This document shows, one piece after another, positions 1-13,900 of a DNA stretch of 64,000 nucleotides. This DNA comes from Amaranthus tricolor. Its lineage: Eukaryota; Streptophyta; Magnoliopsida; Caryophyllales; Amaranthaceae. Where the stretch lies: positions 1,639,501 through 1,703,500 of the forward strand of contig NC_080058.1 of NCBI RefSeq assembly GCF_026212465.1, given 5' to 3'. Each line of letters opens with the position of its first letter. The first letter of the stretch is position 1. The translations under genes were made by a program, and so were the position numbers. A model generated the notes under the pieces. That model saw only the letters and a program-made list of their open reading frames with translations, had not been told where the DNA came from and searched no databases.

Positions 1-130
1 TGATTTAATAAGGTGACTTTTTTATATTGTAATTTATCTTTTTGTGTTTTGCTTATTTTATTAATATATCTTTTGTCTTTTATAATGATTTACAGGTTAC
101 CATGATTTGATTAGGATTTTCTTTGATAAA

Positions 131-262
131 AAATTATATAAAATTTAATATTAATAATCTTTATAATGAAACGAATCAAACAAGATCTCACTTGACTCTG
201 TTTTAACTTATAGATTAAAAAAATAATCACAAATTAAGAGTGATCAATGAATAGTATCATTT
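131..262 (-). repeat. MITE fragment, inner half
   Basis: The core CAAACAAGATCTCACTTGAC followed by TTTTAACTTATAGATTA and later AATTAAGAGTGAT matches, by eye, the reverse complement of the MITE at 61315-61574. Terminal repeats are missing, so this is a fragment. Confidence 0.6.
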
Positions 263-429
263 TGTCAAATGTTGAAGTACAAATAAAAAATTATAATAAT
301 TTTGAATTGACAATAAAGATTTTGGAAAAATTACCTAATATAATCCAGCTTTGTACTAATTTTCCTATAACAATTTCAACCTTTATTAATTATGAATAAT
401 CGCAATTATATTAAAAAAATTACAACCCA

Positions 430-562
430 TTAGTCCTATTTAGTTTTTTACACTTGTCGAGGCAACATTTTAGCATTTAATATCTCTAATTATTCTTAAT
501 TAAAAATTAAAAAAAATTGATATTAAAATAAATGAGAATAATGAGTAGAATAGAAGGGAGTA
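430..562 (-). repeat. MITE fragment, outer half
   Basis: The core CACTTGTCGAGGCAACATTT and the downstream TTAATATCTCTAATTATTCTT match the other half of the same MITE family. It stands 170 bp beyond the inner half rather than before it, so the two fragments are either separate insertions or a rearranged one. Confidence 0.6.
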
Positions 563-894
563 ATATTTTTAATTTTTTGTTTTATTTTTCTATTTTTTAT
601 GGGGTAATTAACATGCAAAAATCAATCATCACTTAAACAACAATAGTAATGAATAAGTGATCATAAAATTTAAATTATTTATAATTAATTTAAATTTAAA
701 TTATTATTTATAAAAATTAATAAAAAGTTGAATTATTATTGGTAAATTTTCCTTTTAAATTTGCTATCAAATTAATTATTTGAGACTTGAATACTTCGAT
801 TAAGGAATTATCTCAAACAAGAAATAGAGCCATAAACCCTAAATCCTTGTAATGAGACTGAATCGGGCGAAAAAGCAGCACATATTTCATCAAA

Positions 895-3137
895 ATGGCA
901 CCTTTCACTTCATATCCAATAATCAGGTAACTCTTCTTTTTAATCTTGTTTCTCTAATCACTCTTTTTGTGTTCTGTTACTTCTATATTTTCTTAGGAAT
1001 AAAATAAAATGGGTTTGTTTAATTTGTTTTGATTTGAATTGGGTATTATTAAATTCATGTAAATTTGTTTATTGAGTTTCTCAATTCTTCAACAATTTCG
1101 GTTATATAATCATTCATTACATTCTTAATTCATATCACTGATTTAATGATTGAGTTCAGAAACACATATTGTTTTCGATTTTAAGTTAATTTCTAACTTG
1201 ATTGGTACTAGGTATAGATAATGTTTGTGTAAATGGTAGTAAATTAGTGATAGTGCAAATACTGATAATTATAATAATGCATAGAAACCCCGGTATGGAA
1301 ATTTGTAAATTGTAACTAAAAGAGAGAAGATGGAGGAGGTAATCAAGTAATGTTATTGTGAATTTTGTGAAAAAGGAAGGCAGGGACTTAATATGTTATT
1401 GTAATTTGATATCATTTAGTGTTTCTGAATAAGTATATTCTTTGATGTGTTGTGGCTATGAAAACCACTTTTATGGTGTTTGTAAAACTTTGGTTTTCTT
1501 TTATGTTAGCCGTTTCCTTTCCCAAATTTTGGTTATTGATGTTTCCCTATCTAGTTTCGGAAACGTTTGCATTTCTGTGCTTCCTAGTGTTGGAAGGTAG
1601 ATAGAAAATCCAATTTAGAGATTGAATAAATTAATTGTGACAAGAGAAAACCCAATTTCTTTATTGAGATTGATGGGGACAATGAATACATAGCAGACCT
1701 TGGCTCTTCTCCTGTTTGATTTTTATGGCTTATTCGGAATGCTACGCATCACGTTTTTCCCCTATGCCACTGAACACTAAAGTGGCTTCAATCTAGGCAA
1801 GGAAAGTGGGTTGGATGTATATAGTTTTACCCTTGTAATGACAAAGAGGTTGTTCCTAATTCCTCTGATTGCAAACACTATTTACACCTTCACATACATG
1901 AGAAGCGTACTCATTGAATGAGTCATTTTACTTCACAAATCCAAATAGCTATAGATGGTTTGCCCCATCTGAATTGGACTTTATGTTGAATGTTATTAAT
2001 GTGTCCTAAAGAGTCATATTGATAATAGAACCACTTTATGCATCCTATATGGTACAACACTATATGGTATGTTTTGATGTTTTTTTTTTTCCTTCTCTGG
2101 TGTAAAACCTTGGTCATTTGGATCAATGATAAGGCTTTCACACCAAGTCCTTATGTTATATCTGTTATTCTGTTACACCTCTTGTTTGATTTTTCATCGT
2201 AAATAAATTTGTTAACAATAGGTTTTCACTGTTCATTTCTCATACCAGCGGCAGACGTGGTTTCTATAAATGGGACATTTTTTTCAAAAAAAGTCATAAG
2301 GGGATTCATACTTCTCAACATAAGGTGCACAATAACAATGAACCTCCTTTTTCTGGTGGTGGTACCTATTCTTTTCTTGATGCAAGTTGCTTTCAGCATA
2401 ATTTTAAGAATTGGCAGAATCAAAGAAAGAATAAACTCACTTCAAGCACTTTTAGCTACGCAATTGGGTTTTGGCCTCGTAGGAGAGTTCAATTATGGTT
2501 AGAGAAGATTGGGGCTATTGAACCCTTTTCTGGTAACTGTGCAACTTGCTGGAACAATATTAACGAGGAAGTAGCATTGGAAAGGTATAAACTAATTACT
2601 GGAAAGTCTGTATTTCTTCCTAAATCTCCAATAAATAAGCATAACTTTGAAGATGATTGGCTTGGTGCCTCTCCTGATGGAGTTGTTGAAGAAACGATTT
2701 ATGGCTTGCGGTCAGGAGGTGTGTTGGAAATAAAATGCCCCTTTTTTGACGGTAATAAAAGTCGAGCATTCCCTTGGAAGCGTATTCCGGTTCATTACAT
2801 GCCACAAGCACAAGGTTTAATGGAGATATTGGATAAGGATTGGATGGATTTTTATGTTTGGACTCTGAATGGAAGTAGTTTGTTTAGGTTGTACAGAGAT
2901 GCAGAATACTGGGATACTATAAAGATAGCTTTAGATGATTTCTGGTGGAATCATGTACAACCAGCAAAGGAGCTGTACAATAAGTTCTACATCACAAAAC
3001 CTTTAACCCAATTAAGATCTCTAAAGCCAGAACCACGACATGAACTTTGTAGCTATATTGTTTGTGAAAGTAAGCGCCTTGTGAATAATTCTAAATTGCT
3101 GGTGTTCGAAATTAATGGCGAACTACAAGATTATTGA
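895..3137 (+). CDS. YqaJ-type nuclease, probably organelle-targeted
   Basis: Two exons, 895-926 and 2222-3137, joined by a GT-AG intron; the split Arg codon closes in frame and gives 315 aa. The protein belongs to the plant relatives of the YqaJ/lambda-exonuclease fold within the PD-(D/E)xK nuclease superfamily. Visible active-site signature: GASPDG with Asp163, then EIKCP with Glu180 and Lys182, plus an upstream acidic patch in NINEEVALERY. The first 45 or so residues are rich in Ser, Arg and Phe with few acids, as in a mitochondrial or chloroplast presequence (inference). Starting at the ATG of exon 1 gives this leader, whereas starting in exon 2 would lose it. The likely role is end-resecting DNA exonuclease in organelle DNA metabolism. 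The family assignment is firm, but substrate and location are inferred. The upstream neighbour is TE debris; the downstream neighbour CLT converges. Confidence 0.85.
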
Positions 3138-4917
3138 ACTCCTTTACATTGTGCCACTTCTTTTGTAATTCCCATTGCTTGATGCCCATTACAAGTTGAC
3201 GAGAAGGAAGGCTAGTGAGCTTTTGATATGGTCTCATGGGAAGTTACTGTTATGTTTCTTTTCGCTTTATCTATACCTTTCTAATCTGTCTATGATGGTC
3301 TTCATTCTTTATTCCAAGTAATGGAAGAAAGCTAGGTGGAGCCTACTTAAAAAATTTAAACCTGATCATCATTTCATTTATGCAGGTTCTATATTGAGTC
3401 ATTGGAAGTCTTAATATATTTAGCATTTCAGCGATGTTGAGCAAGCTTTTGTTCATCAGCTTGGGAAATAACTTCTCAAATGCTTGATTCCCTCGGTCAA
3501 TTTCTGTATGATGGATATTGAATGATCTAAATACTAAACTGTGACAAATTAGGCAGGGCGCTTTCTCTGGTTTGACTTCGAGTTTATGACCCTTGGGTAA
3601 GCTTGTTGTTGTATATACTTTTATTTGTTGTTTTAATTATGTCATAGGCTATCATCCGTTTCTGAAAGAATTGACTATTATTCCTAGTTGTGTTTAATTA
3701 TAGTGTTTTCGACTTATTCATGCTTGCTACTTGATTATTGTTCTTAGACTAACTAGTATTTTCTTGCCCTGATATGTACTTATTTGAACCTTTCTTTAAG
3801 TAAATTCAATAGATTTATCTGAACTTTGTAGAATGTGTTTTAGTAGTTGTAGTTCGATCACGGGTATCCAATACTGGAACTTATCAGAAGTAATCTGAAC
3901 TTCCTAAAACTTAGCTGAATTATATTACTAAAACTTGATTTTTTATTTCTTGAAAGTTGAAACATGTTTGTATAAGGTTTATGAAATACACCCTTAGTTT
4001 ATGTTAAGATCATGATGGTTCATCTCATTCCCGTACTCGTTACAGGTCTTCACTGTGGACTTTTATGAACAATACTTTGTCTTAACTTTATAATGCAATC
4101 TCCAAATCATGTCTTTCGTTTCTGTGCAGTAGGATGACTTGATGGGATGCAATTCTTGACGAGATAAGTTGCATATGTCTTGACTAAGAGAGCTCATTTT
4201 ATGTAAGCTTAGCTTCTTCTCCATGGTTAACGACAAGAGAAGCCTGAAGGAAGAGATTAGAAACAAACTAGATTTTGTGCAATGAGTTGATTGATATTGG
4301 TTGCTACACAATGGCGTCTATTCTTTTTCCCTACTGTTTTTTGTAACCACATTTTAGTTGGACGAGCTATTTGCCAAACAGACGTATACTCTAGTTTTAC
4401 AAAGATGTAAAAAGATAAACAAAACATATGCAAATGAAAGATAGAAAAAGGAAAGGACAAACAACAATGTAAAAGCCTTAATCTCAAAAGATTAAAATTA
4501 ATTACATATATTCAAAAGAAAAGAGGATCAAGTTGAGTTACTAATAGATACCGAGTCAACTATTGGTTCATGATCTAGAATGGTCGACCCAACAAGTCAA
4601 GAAGAACATGGTTCAAAAGCCATCAGCGTATTCAGTTCATAAATACAAACAATTAATGCAGAAAGTTGCACTTTCAGGTTCTATGACAAGATCTCTTAAC
4701 AAAACTTGCACTTTAAGCAATGTTATTAACTTATTTTTCAAGACAATAGGAACATTCTTCAACCTCTCAGTTTGTCACTGACTTTGACCCCAAGAAAATC
4801 ACTAGTCCTCCATTACTAAACAAGTGAGATAATTCCTACAATCACATAGCTACTAGCCTACTAGTCACAACAACATTTGTTACAATTTTCTCCTTACTAC
4901 TCTGCTGAACCTAATAA
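3138..4917. other. Convergent intergenic region between the nuclease gene and CLT
   Basis: Holds the 3' UTR of the nuclease gene and, at the right end, that of CLT. The short open frames here show no family resemblance or splice support. No repeat with clear ends was seen. Confidence 0.6.
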
Positions 4918-7900
4918 TTATGAAGTGGTTGCACTAGCAGGTACCATTGCCGGTTTCCATGAGTAGAAAAACAAGCCCAAAACGAGGACGACTGCTCCTG
5001 CCACAAAACCTGGAGGAAGAGCAGTACCGGCGCCAAGGTATGGTAGAGGCAAGGTGAATACAAACACAGACAAAGGTACTGCATTCAAATCGTAAGAACA
5101 TAGTGGTATCAGAATCTTGAAGACATAGAAGTAATCATAAAACCAGTTTCACATAAACATTGAAAGGACACCAAATTGAACTAATTTATTAACAGACTAA
5201 AACGTTTAACCATGATTTGAGACAATATAATAACTAATGGCAGGAGTGATTACCTACCAGTTTTTAATCTTTAAATAACTAAATAACCAACAGTGATGAG
5301 TACCTGATACTGTAGAGGCTAGACAAGATACCACCGCTGAGGAGATCTTTAGAAGATGCAGCAAAGATATGTTATATCCCATGTTCACGATAACAAAGAG
5401 CACAGGCAATAGGGGAGCACCATTGCATCCTGCAGAGAGCCAAAAAGACAAAATTGATGCTTCAAAGCCTCCCTTCCAAGTAAGTGTCACAGAAAAATTC
5501 AAAAAAAGAAAGATCAGAGTAAACTGCGTGCACGAGCATTAAATTGGAACCTTAGTTTTAAAAGGCAGGCTTTTTAAAACTAAGTTGGGAACTTTCATAA
5601 AGGCAAATGATCTTGATCCGTAGACACTTAAATATTATGGTATTGCCAGTACACCAAAAATGGAAGGAAGGGAGTAAATTGCCGATGATATTCTGCAAAA
5701 TACTGTGTTAACTTGGACAAGCCAATAGCAAATGAAATGATGATTTCAAGTAAGTATCGATTGTAATACCTATAATAAAGAGAACTTCATCTAGCTCCAC
5801 AAGTGTAACTTGTGACACATCATTAACTTTTCATTTCCAGATCAGGTTAATGGATTATGGATATTTCATGATAGTGATATACAAGTCGGATATAGTGATA
5901 AAATATTGGCTGTGTAAACAAAAAATTGCAACGGATAATGCAAGTGAGTTAAGTTAAACAAAGAACTTTGATTAAATTTCACCGAGGATCCTTCTTAAGT
6001 AGAGTCAAGGTGGCAGGAAGTGTGAGATGCCTCTCACCAGAAAACCCTCTATTAAAGGAAAGAAAAAGTAAGAAGTTGCAGTAAAGTTTCTCAAAAATCA
6101 TCTTTACCAGTTGAGAGAGTATAGATGTTGAGAAAACACGCTGCTCCGTCTTTAAGGTATGATGGCATTTGACTAAATGGTATGCCCCACAACTTCGAAA
6201 GGAAGGGTAGAAGAAGGCAAATAAAGAGTGCCTGCATGAAGCACACAAAATTCAAGAACAGAAACCAACAATGTGTAGCGTATATCACTTATCTATGGAT
6301 TCGAAAAAAGGTAGCCTTTGAGTCATCAGATGCTTACTTGATAAGCAGATCCAAATGAATTTACAACAAAGAGATCCACTGATTTTCCCTGGGAAAAGAC
6401 CAAAATTCATTTTATAGTAATCATCAAAAGATACCAAATTACAAAAACATATGGATAAAGAAAAAATCCATTTCATCATACTCAATATAGAAGAATAATG
6501 GCAAAAGGAAATTAGGAAACAAAGGTAAAATATGAGTTTGACGAGCTCAAGTTAGCTCTCTGACTTCACTCCAAGGACCTTTGTAATGGAAGTATATTAT
6601 AGTGTGCATTTGGCCATAGGGTGACATCACATTCTTCCTCTGTCTATTTTCCTCTCTTCTTTACTTAAGAGATGCAGAAACATGCAAAGAGGCCGCCATA
6701 ATGCGGCAACAATTACAACCATCAAGAGACTGTAATCTTACAGTGAGAAAATAACTGTAAAATGATACTATCCCAACAGCACATATACCTTTAATCTTTC
6801 AGCAGCTTTTTGGAAAATTACTTCCTATAAAAAAACATTGTCAATTAGCCCCAGCTCCACAAAACTTTTCTAGCATTTAAATATCAGCAAAGCAATTGAT
6901 ACTTGCCTTCAAAATTGTGTCCGCTGCTTGTACAAAAAATGAAAAAATCATCAAACTACTCCAAAATATACCAGTATTATTCCAGGAGGGACCAGCACCA
7001 GACCCACTGCAATTTTTACAAGAAATAAAGTGCTTAATAGTCCTTCAAGTGGCACATCTAAGCTCTAATTACACCAGAAGAAGAGTGTAAAGAAACCATG
7101 TAGACAACTTCCATTAAAGATTCGTATTAGTTGTTGATCATCTATGATCACCTACCACAACATTTTGGAAAATGTGATGCAGGGAGAAATGACATGAATC
7201 TAAGAACAAACAATAAGCAAAATGGAAAAGGTCTCCCAAATGGACTTCATATTGTGACTTGAGTTCCATCAAAAGCAAATATTAATTAGAACAGGAAATG
7301 TCACTGCATTTAACATAGTTGAAATTGAGTTTCACATTCCACCTAGCTTATTTCTCCTTTTACTCTTTTTTTTCTGTCATACCGTCAATTCTGCATTTGG
7401 TAATGGAATCTGCATTATTAAGTCAGCCCTGCAAAACTGCATGATAGGAGACAGTTCCAGTACTGGTGTAGCATTTAGTATTTCAAAGTTCACACCCGAG
7501 TGAAATAAAAACTATCTTAAACAATTGATGGCCTCAAATTATGTACTAAGATTCCAAATCATTAATAAAAATAAAGCTAGAAAATAAAACAATTGACATT
7601 TAACATAAAACTCAGAACACAAATGTAAACTAAAGAAGGAATGCAGCTCACCTTGTTACGGTTATTATAACGCCCATAGACACCAATAGGCAACCCACTA
7701 GCTGATTGACATTATATCTCCTTCCAAGAAAAATTGCAGAGAGGAGAAGTTGCCAAACGAGAAAACTCTACAGTTATAATGAAGGCCTCATTAGTCACTC
7801 ATTTGCATATGTATAAAAGGCATGCTCGGTAGAACCATCGGATTTCAGTAAGCATGCTAAGCATAATGAATTAAATAATGTGCACTAACACTATTCCGCT

Positions 7901-10900
7901 ACTTCCCCAACTCACTTTAGTTATATCAAGCAATTTGATATCTTCTTTTTCTCAATGGGAAGTCAGGTCTTAAATATAAGATAATATACTGTTACAATCA
8001 GACTGAAATGAACTTTGTTTCTACATAAGCTATCAGATGTGGTCATGTGGGTACTTTTTATCAGACACAATATGAGTGTACTATCTTATTTAATTTAAGC
8101 ATCTTCCATAAGATAGATCCCAGGCAGAAAGTGAGCCAACAGCCTAAACTTCCATACTGAATACATATTATAAAACAACATAAGAAAAAACCAAAAGCAA
8201 GTAGAACACAACAAGCAGTTTCAGTAAATGAAGGAGCAGTAGGGTGGCAAACACCAAAGGGATAATGAAGTCAGGTGCCACGCTGGTAAGTTCAAAGATA
8301 AACAACAGAATCTTTAGTATTAGTAGATCATCTTACCTGAGACAATATTGGAATCGATGCCCCAGAAAGCATTGCTGATCCAAAGGAAAAAGGAAATGAT
8401 CATTAAATTAAACCCTGAGCACTCAAGTTCTTCAAATTTAACTCCATGAAAACGATATTTTAATATATAGAGTAACACATTAACCTTACTTGCCGCTGCC
8501 ATTCCAGATGCTGCAGCAAGAGCCTCCAAAAGCCCAACTGCAAGAAAAGGAACTTGAGGCAATGATAGCATCTCCTTAGTGACAATGCCAGCACGTCTCC
8601 GAAGATATAAGATTGAGAAATAAACAACAACATATCTGCATTATGGAAACAGAAGGTAAGTATAAATTAAGAAATCAACAGCCCAATCCCAAAAGTTTTA
8701 AAGAGTAATTTCATGACTAATAAGTTCGCAAAAATTGCAAAAAGTCTAAAAGATCATATAACTTTATGTTAGAGTTATTGGTGACTTGAGTGCACCATTC
8801 AAGACTATGCATTAGTATGAGTGCATGGAATCTTTTGGGTGTTAAGTTAGTCACTTAATGCGTAGTTAAGTTGGTGGATTAATTTGTGTGTTAATGATGG
8901 TGTTTAAGTTGGTGATCAATGCATGGAGTAGATGGTGTGTTGATGAAGGCACTTAAACATGCATATTATGATGGTAATTAAGGCATGATGAATGATAGTT
9001 AATGAGAAGACTAAAGGGTGAAGATTCTTGTACGAGGCATCCAATTAATGAAGCATTGCCTTGATCGAACATTGGATTCGATTTTCGACTCTTGATGTTC
9101 CTTGAAGTTGTTTATTGTGCATTAATCCTTAGCCTTAATTATGTAATACTCATTAATGTACAAAACTCTATAAACAGAGGTCTCATATGCCATTGTAACA
9201 CATCCACAAAAACACCCTAAGCCTAAACACAAGCCTAATCCCTTCTCTATTGTAATTCTCCATTTGAGAGTTCTTTGAAGTCCTTTGATAACATAAGTGA
9301 GATACTACGCACTGGAGGACGTAGCCTAAATTGGGTGAACCTCGTTAAATCTTTGTGTCGTTTTTATTGCATTATTATCTCCTACAAACATCGATATCAT
9401 TGATATTGTAATTTGTTTATCACAAGACTTCATACATTCGATCTTGGTGACATTAGAGTTGGAACACGTTGCTTAAACTCTAATATAGCATCGGTTTCAC
9501 TTTAGATGACATCTGACATTATGTTTGTTCAGGTGAAATAAGCATAGCCTCAGCAGCGTACATATTATATAGGTTAACAAATCCAGGAACACAGATCCAG
9601 AGTAATTGCCAGACAAATAATTCAATAAATTAAGAACTGCAATCATGAGGCTCTTGTAGGATGCTTCCTTCACTAGCAATCCATTGTTGAAATGTCAATC
9701 AACATCAAACAAAAGGTTCTTAGGGTACAAAGCAAAAGGCTTACGAGAAATAGAACATATACGATTATAAGCTAGAATCTCGATGGAGCTCGTTGATTTC
9801 AAATTATAATGTATTATTATAGAACAATGTTTTACAAAATCATGAGCACTTCTTATTTATGTGAAGTTGCGGATGATGTTTTTTTATCAAAAGTCAATCG
9901 AAAAATGAGGTTGCCCATATCCAAACACCCCAAATTCTTCCTAGGTGAGAGTCACTTAATAACGTTGGGGTAACAAAATATTGTTGATGGTAATCAATAG
10001 TAATTTTTTTAGACTTGCTCACACTTTCTACACAATCTACAAAGGTATATTTTCTTTTTTAGATTACAGGTTAGACTGAACGAAGAGGAGAACTAGATGA
10101 GAAGTGACTCAGAACCTTACATGGTGAAAGTGATACTTGCTCTAACTGAAACAAGACTCGATTCTCACAAAGGTATATTTTAAGTGTTAGTCATAAATTT
10201 AAATATTTACATACTACTAGGCTGTGTTATATCATATATGCACCTAAATTCACTTCTCTAATATTATATAAGCTTTTCGAAGCTTAGAGATTCTGATCTC
10301 AGCTTATATGAGCTTGTAGTAATTGCAAATCAAACTTTCGTATCTTATCAAATCTTAACCTTTTAAAACCTATTGGAACTTATCTGAAGTTATTTTCCTA
10401 AAACTTACTTTTCAGGTAAAAAAAAAATCCAGAGCCTAAAAGATGAAGTTTAGTCACATAGATAAAAGTATTAAATATAATAAAGTGGTATAAAATTGGG
10501 GACTATATCACCAACAACTAAATAAAGGTCATAATAAAATGACAAGCTCAAAAAATTTAGAAGTACAACACAAATTTGGGACATTAAATTACAAACACAC
10601 AGGGGATTCCAGAGAGTCAGCTTAAAAGTAGACGAACTATAAATCAGAGTTAAATTGCTGCAAATATACACTGAAACTTCCTTTTCTTACCAAGTTGTTA
10701 AAAGTCCGAATAGTCCATTAGGACCAAAATTACATTAACCTTAGGTCACTTACTCGAGCACTTATTTTAGTCACTTGCTTCATCACCAGATATGCAAATA
10801 CTTACTCCGTTATATTATACTTGCTGCATTTAACTTTTTACGCAATACAATGTGTTAATTTGTTCATTTATATTTTGAATTATACAAATTTTAAAAAATA

Positions 10901-13900
10901 TAAAAAGTTAATATTGTTAAAATAAACGATTAGACGATTCAAACAAGATCCCACTTGACTATATTTTCATTTATACATTAGCCGCAATATATAAAATAAG
11001 CTTGAACGATGAATAATGACCATAATCGAAATGTAGCAAGTATTTCACAACGAATAAAGTATATGTAATAATGAGAGACACCGAGCCACTCAGATATTGA
11101 AGTATTGGTAACAACAGCCACCTCTAGCATAAAAAAAGTCAATTAATTTATTCCTCCAGGAAAAGAAAAAGAAAAGCACGTCTCTTACTTTTTTGTAAAC
11201 CATTTGAACTATGCATCAAGTTTAAGTTACTTTTCGTACTTTTCAGCTAAAGAAAGCCTACTTTTCCACTTTAACAAAAATTCCCACCATAAACTTGTGG
11301 TAAAAAATTATTTTCAGATATTGTCAAAAAGAATGAACAATGCCATTCTACTCTCCTCAAATACATTTTACTCCCACAAAATAAATTTCATAATTGATTT
11401 CATAAGCTAGGGCATTCTAAAATACCAGCAACAACAAGGTGATTGATTGGAGTATTGGACCCAAATAATTCTCAAACTATCTTTTCAATATAAGTTGTTA
11501 TGCTTATGACATCATATTGTTATTCGACCCCACTAATCATAAAGTCCGAATTCCACTTCTAAGTTCTAATTATCATTGAAGCTAAAAGTTCTAAAATTAA
11601 AAGATATTCTAAAAAACAACTCAGTTTCTATTTCACCATCATCATAATCCATACCTTAGTTGCTTAACAAAAATAAAAAAATTAGACAATCTTATTTAAT
11701 TATAAAAATACTAACTAAATCATTCCAGAATCCAAATCATTCTCTCCTTCCAAATCTACCCACTTTGGGCTAAAAAAATTGTAGCATTTCATTGTTACAG
11801 TCAAATTTCAACCAAAAGAATCTTGAATTGGTTGGTGCACGCATTTGTATCTGGAAACCCAATTACTTAATTATTTCTTGATTTCTTGATTTGGTTTGTT
11901 TCAGGATAATATAACAAATCCTCCTTGTAATTGTATAAATATATTTACCCTCTTTAGTAATAAAAACATATAGATTTTATGATTAAAATTCTTCCACTCT
12001 CTATATGGTATCAGTTTTCGATCCTCTTCCTGCGCTTCAATTGAATCTATCATCTTCATCTCTAATCCAATATATTAGAAACACATTCAACCTTCCTGCT
12101 GAACCAATTGATCCCGTAATCAAGAGTGTGTTGAATCCAGTAATCAATTACCATAGCAATTTCAAAGAGTGGCCTATTTTCAAGAGTAATCAATTTCTGT
12201 TTCTGTAATTGAAGACCATTTAGTTTTCAATCCTCCTGCTAGACCAATTGAAATTGAATTCAGTAAGCATATCATCTTCATCTCTAATCCTGTAACACAT
12301 TCAACCGTAATTGAAACTGCTTCTCCCATGGTTGTCGTATCCTCTCCCCACATTCTTCTCAATCCTAATGACCCAAATCAACCATTTGTTACTCTTTCCA
12401 TCTCCAATATCATCAAATTACATTCCAAGAATTACTTAGATTGGAAGCTTCAAATCAAAGTCATTCTCAATGGGCATGATCTCATGGGGTATATAGATGG
12501 TTCTTGCCCCCAACCAGCTGTCATGATTTCGGAAAACAATACCGAGAAATCGAATCCGGCATTCACTGCTTGGTTTCGCCAAGACCAATTGATCTTTGGT
12601 GCTCTTGTTGGCACTCTTTTACCAAATCTCATTTCTCTCATTTCTCATTCTAAAACATCCAAAGAATTATGGGATAAATTGGCAGAAACATTTAACAAAA
12701 TTAGTCGGGGACAAATTAAGCAAAAGAAAGATCAACTCAAAGCCATTTCCAAAGGTTCGTCCTCCATCACTGAGTATATGCACTCAATCAAATCCATTGC
12801 CGATGATTTAGCCTCCATGGCTAAGCCTCTTGATCATGAAGAGCTTATTGATTGCGTTCTTGATGGGTTAGACTCTTCGAATGATTTGTTTGTTAAGCAA
12901 ATTAATAGCCGTGACTCCTCCCTTAGTTTTGAAGAACTTCATGAAAAATTGATAAATAAAGAACTTGCATTACAAAAACAAGAATCCTCTCGTCCTGTTT
13001 CGGTACCCGCCACGGCCTTTGCTATGCATTCACAGTCACATAATTTCCGCTCTCGTCCATCTCGTATGAATCCGGACAATTATTTCAGAAATGTCTCCCG
13101 ACAGTTTGCCTCATCGGCTGGAAATGGACAGCTTTCACAACCGGCTGTCCATGGGCAGTTTTCGGGTCCCTCCTCTCGGTCCTCTCAACATTCGGGGTCG
13201 TCAAAACCATTCTTGGGTAAATGTCAATGGTGTCGAGAACGTGGTCATGTGTTGTCTCAATGTTCGCAATTCACCCAACAATTTCCCTCCGCTCATCCTC
13301 CTTCTACCACTACAAAGTCCGATGCTCGCCGTTTTTCTACTCCACCTCAGGCTCATGCTACCAAGATTGCTCCTAATGCATCTACTCAAGATCCTAATAC
13401 GTGGCTTCTCGACAGTGGTGCATCTCATCATGTCACCAATAATCTTGCTAATCTTTCCTTACACACCCCTCACGATGGCACCGAAGAGCTAATTGTGGGT
13501 GATGGTAAGCCTATTAGCATTGCTCATACAAGTTTTACTAAACTTAATGTCGCCTCTAATTCTCTTATGCCATTAATTCATTGTTACAACCAAATTTCAA
13601 TCAAAAGAATTTTGCGTTAGGTTGGTGCATGCATTTGTATCATTAATTAATTACTCCAAAGTTACTAAATCATATGCATTTTTTATTTTGTTATTTAATT
13701 TTAATTAGTAATTCTAATTCACTATAGTAAAACACCACTGTCCACTAATACCAATCATTTGAAGAAAAACCTTATTAATATTAAAATGTATATGTCAAAT
13801 AACCAGAAAAGGACATCAATTAGTATAAAGTATTCGCCACTGATAACATAAATCAATCATGTGAGCTCAAATAATTAAGCTTGCAGGTATTAAAATACAG

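Larger units (their letters stand above)
1..894. other. Intergenic, AT-rich, with MITE debris; leader of the YqaJ-type gene
   Basis: No supported coding sequence. Two stretches (131-262 and 430-562) match opposite halves of the MITE that is complete at 61315-61574, in swapped order. The last 60 or so bases before the first ATG (895) are probably the 5' leader of the nuclease gene that follows. Confidence 0.6.

Noticed and set aside
7383..7428. Exon-like strip in CLT (ADLIMQIPLPNAELT) with AG and GT at its edges
   Set aside because: Including it shifts the frame of the following exon into a stop. Skipping it gives the conserved VTSGSGAG junction. It could be a rare nonproductive exon but is not part of the main model.
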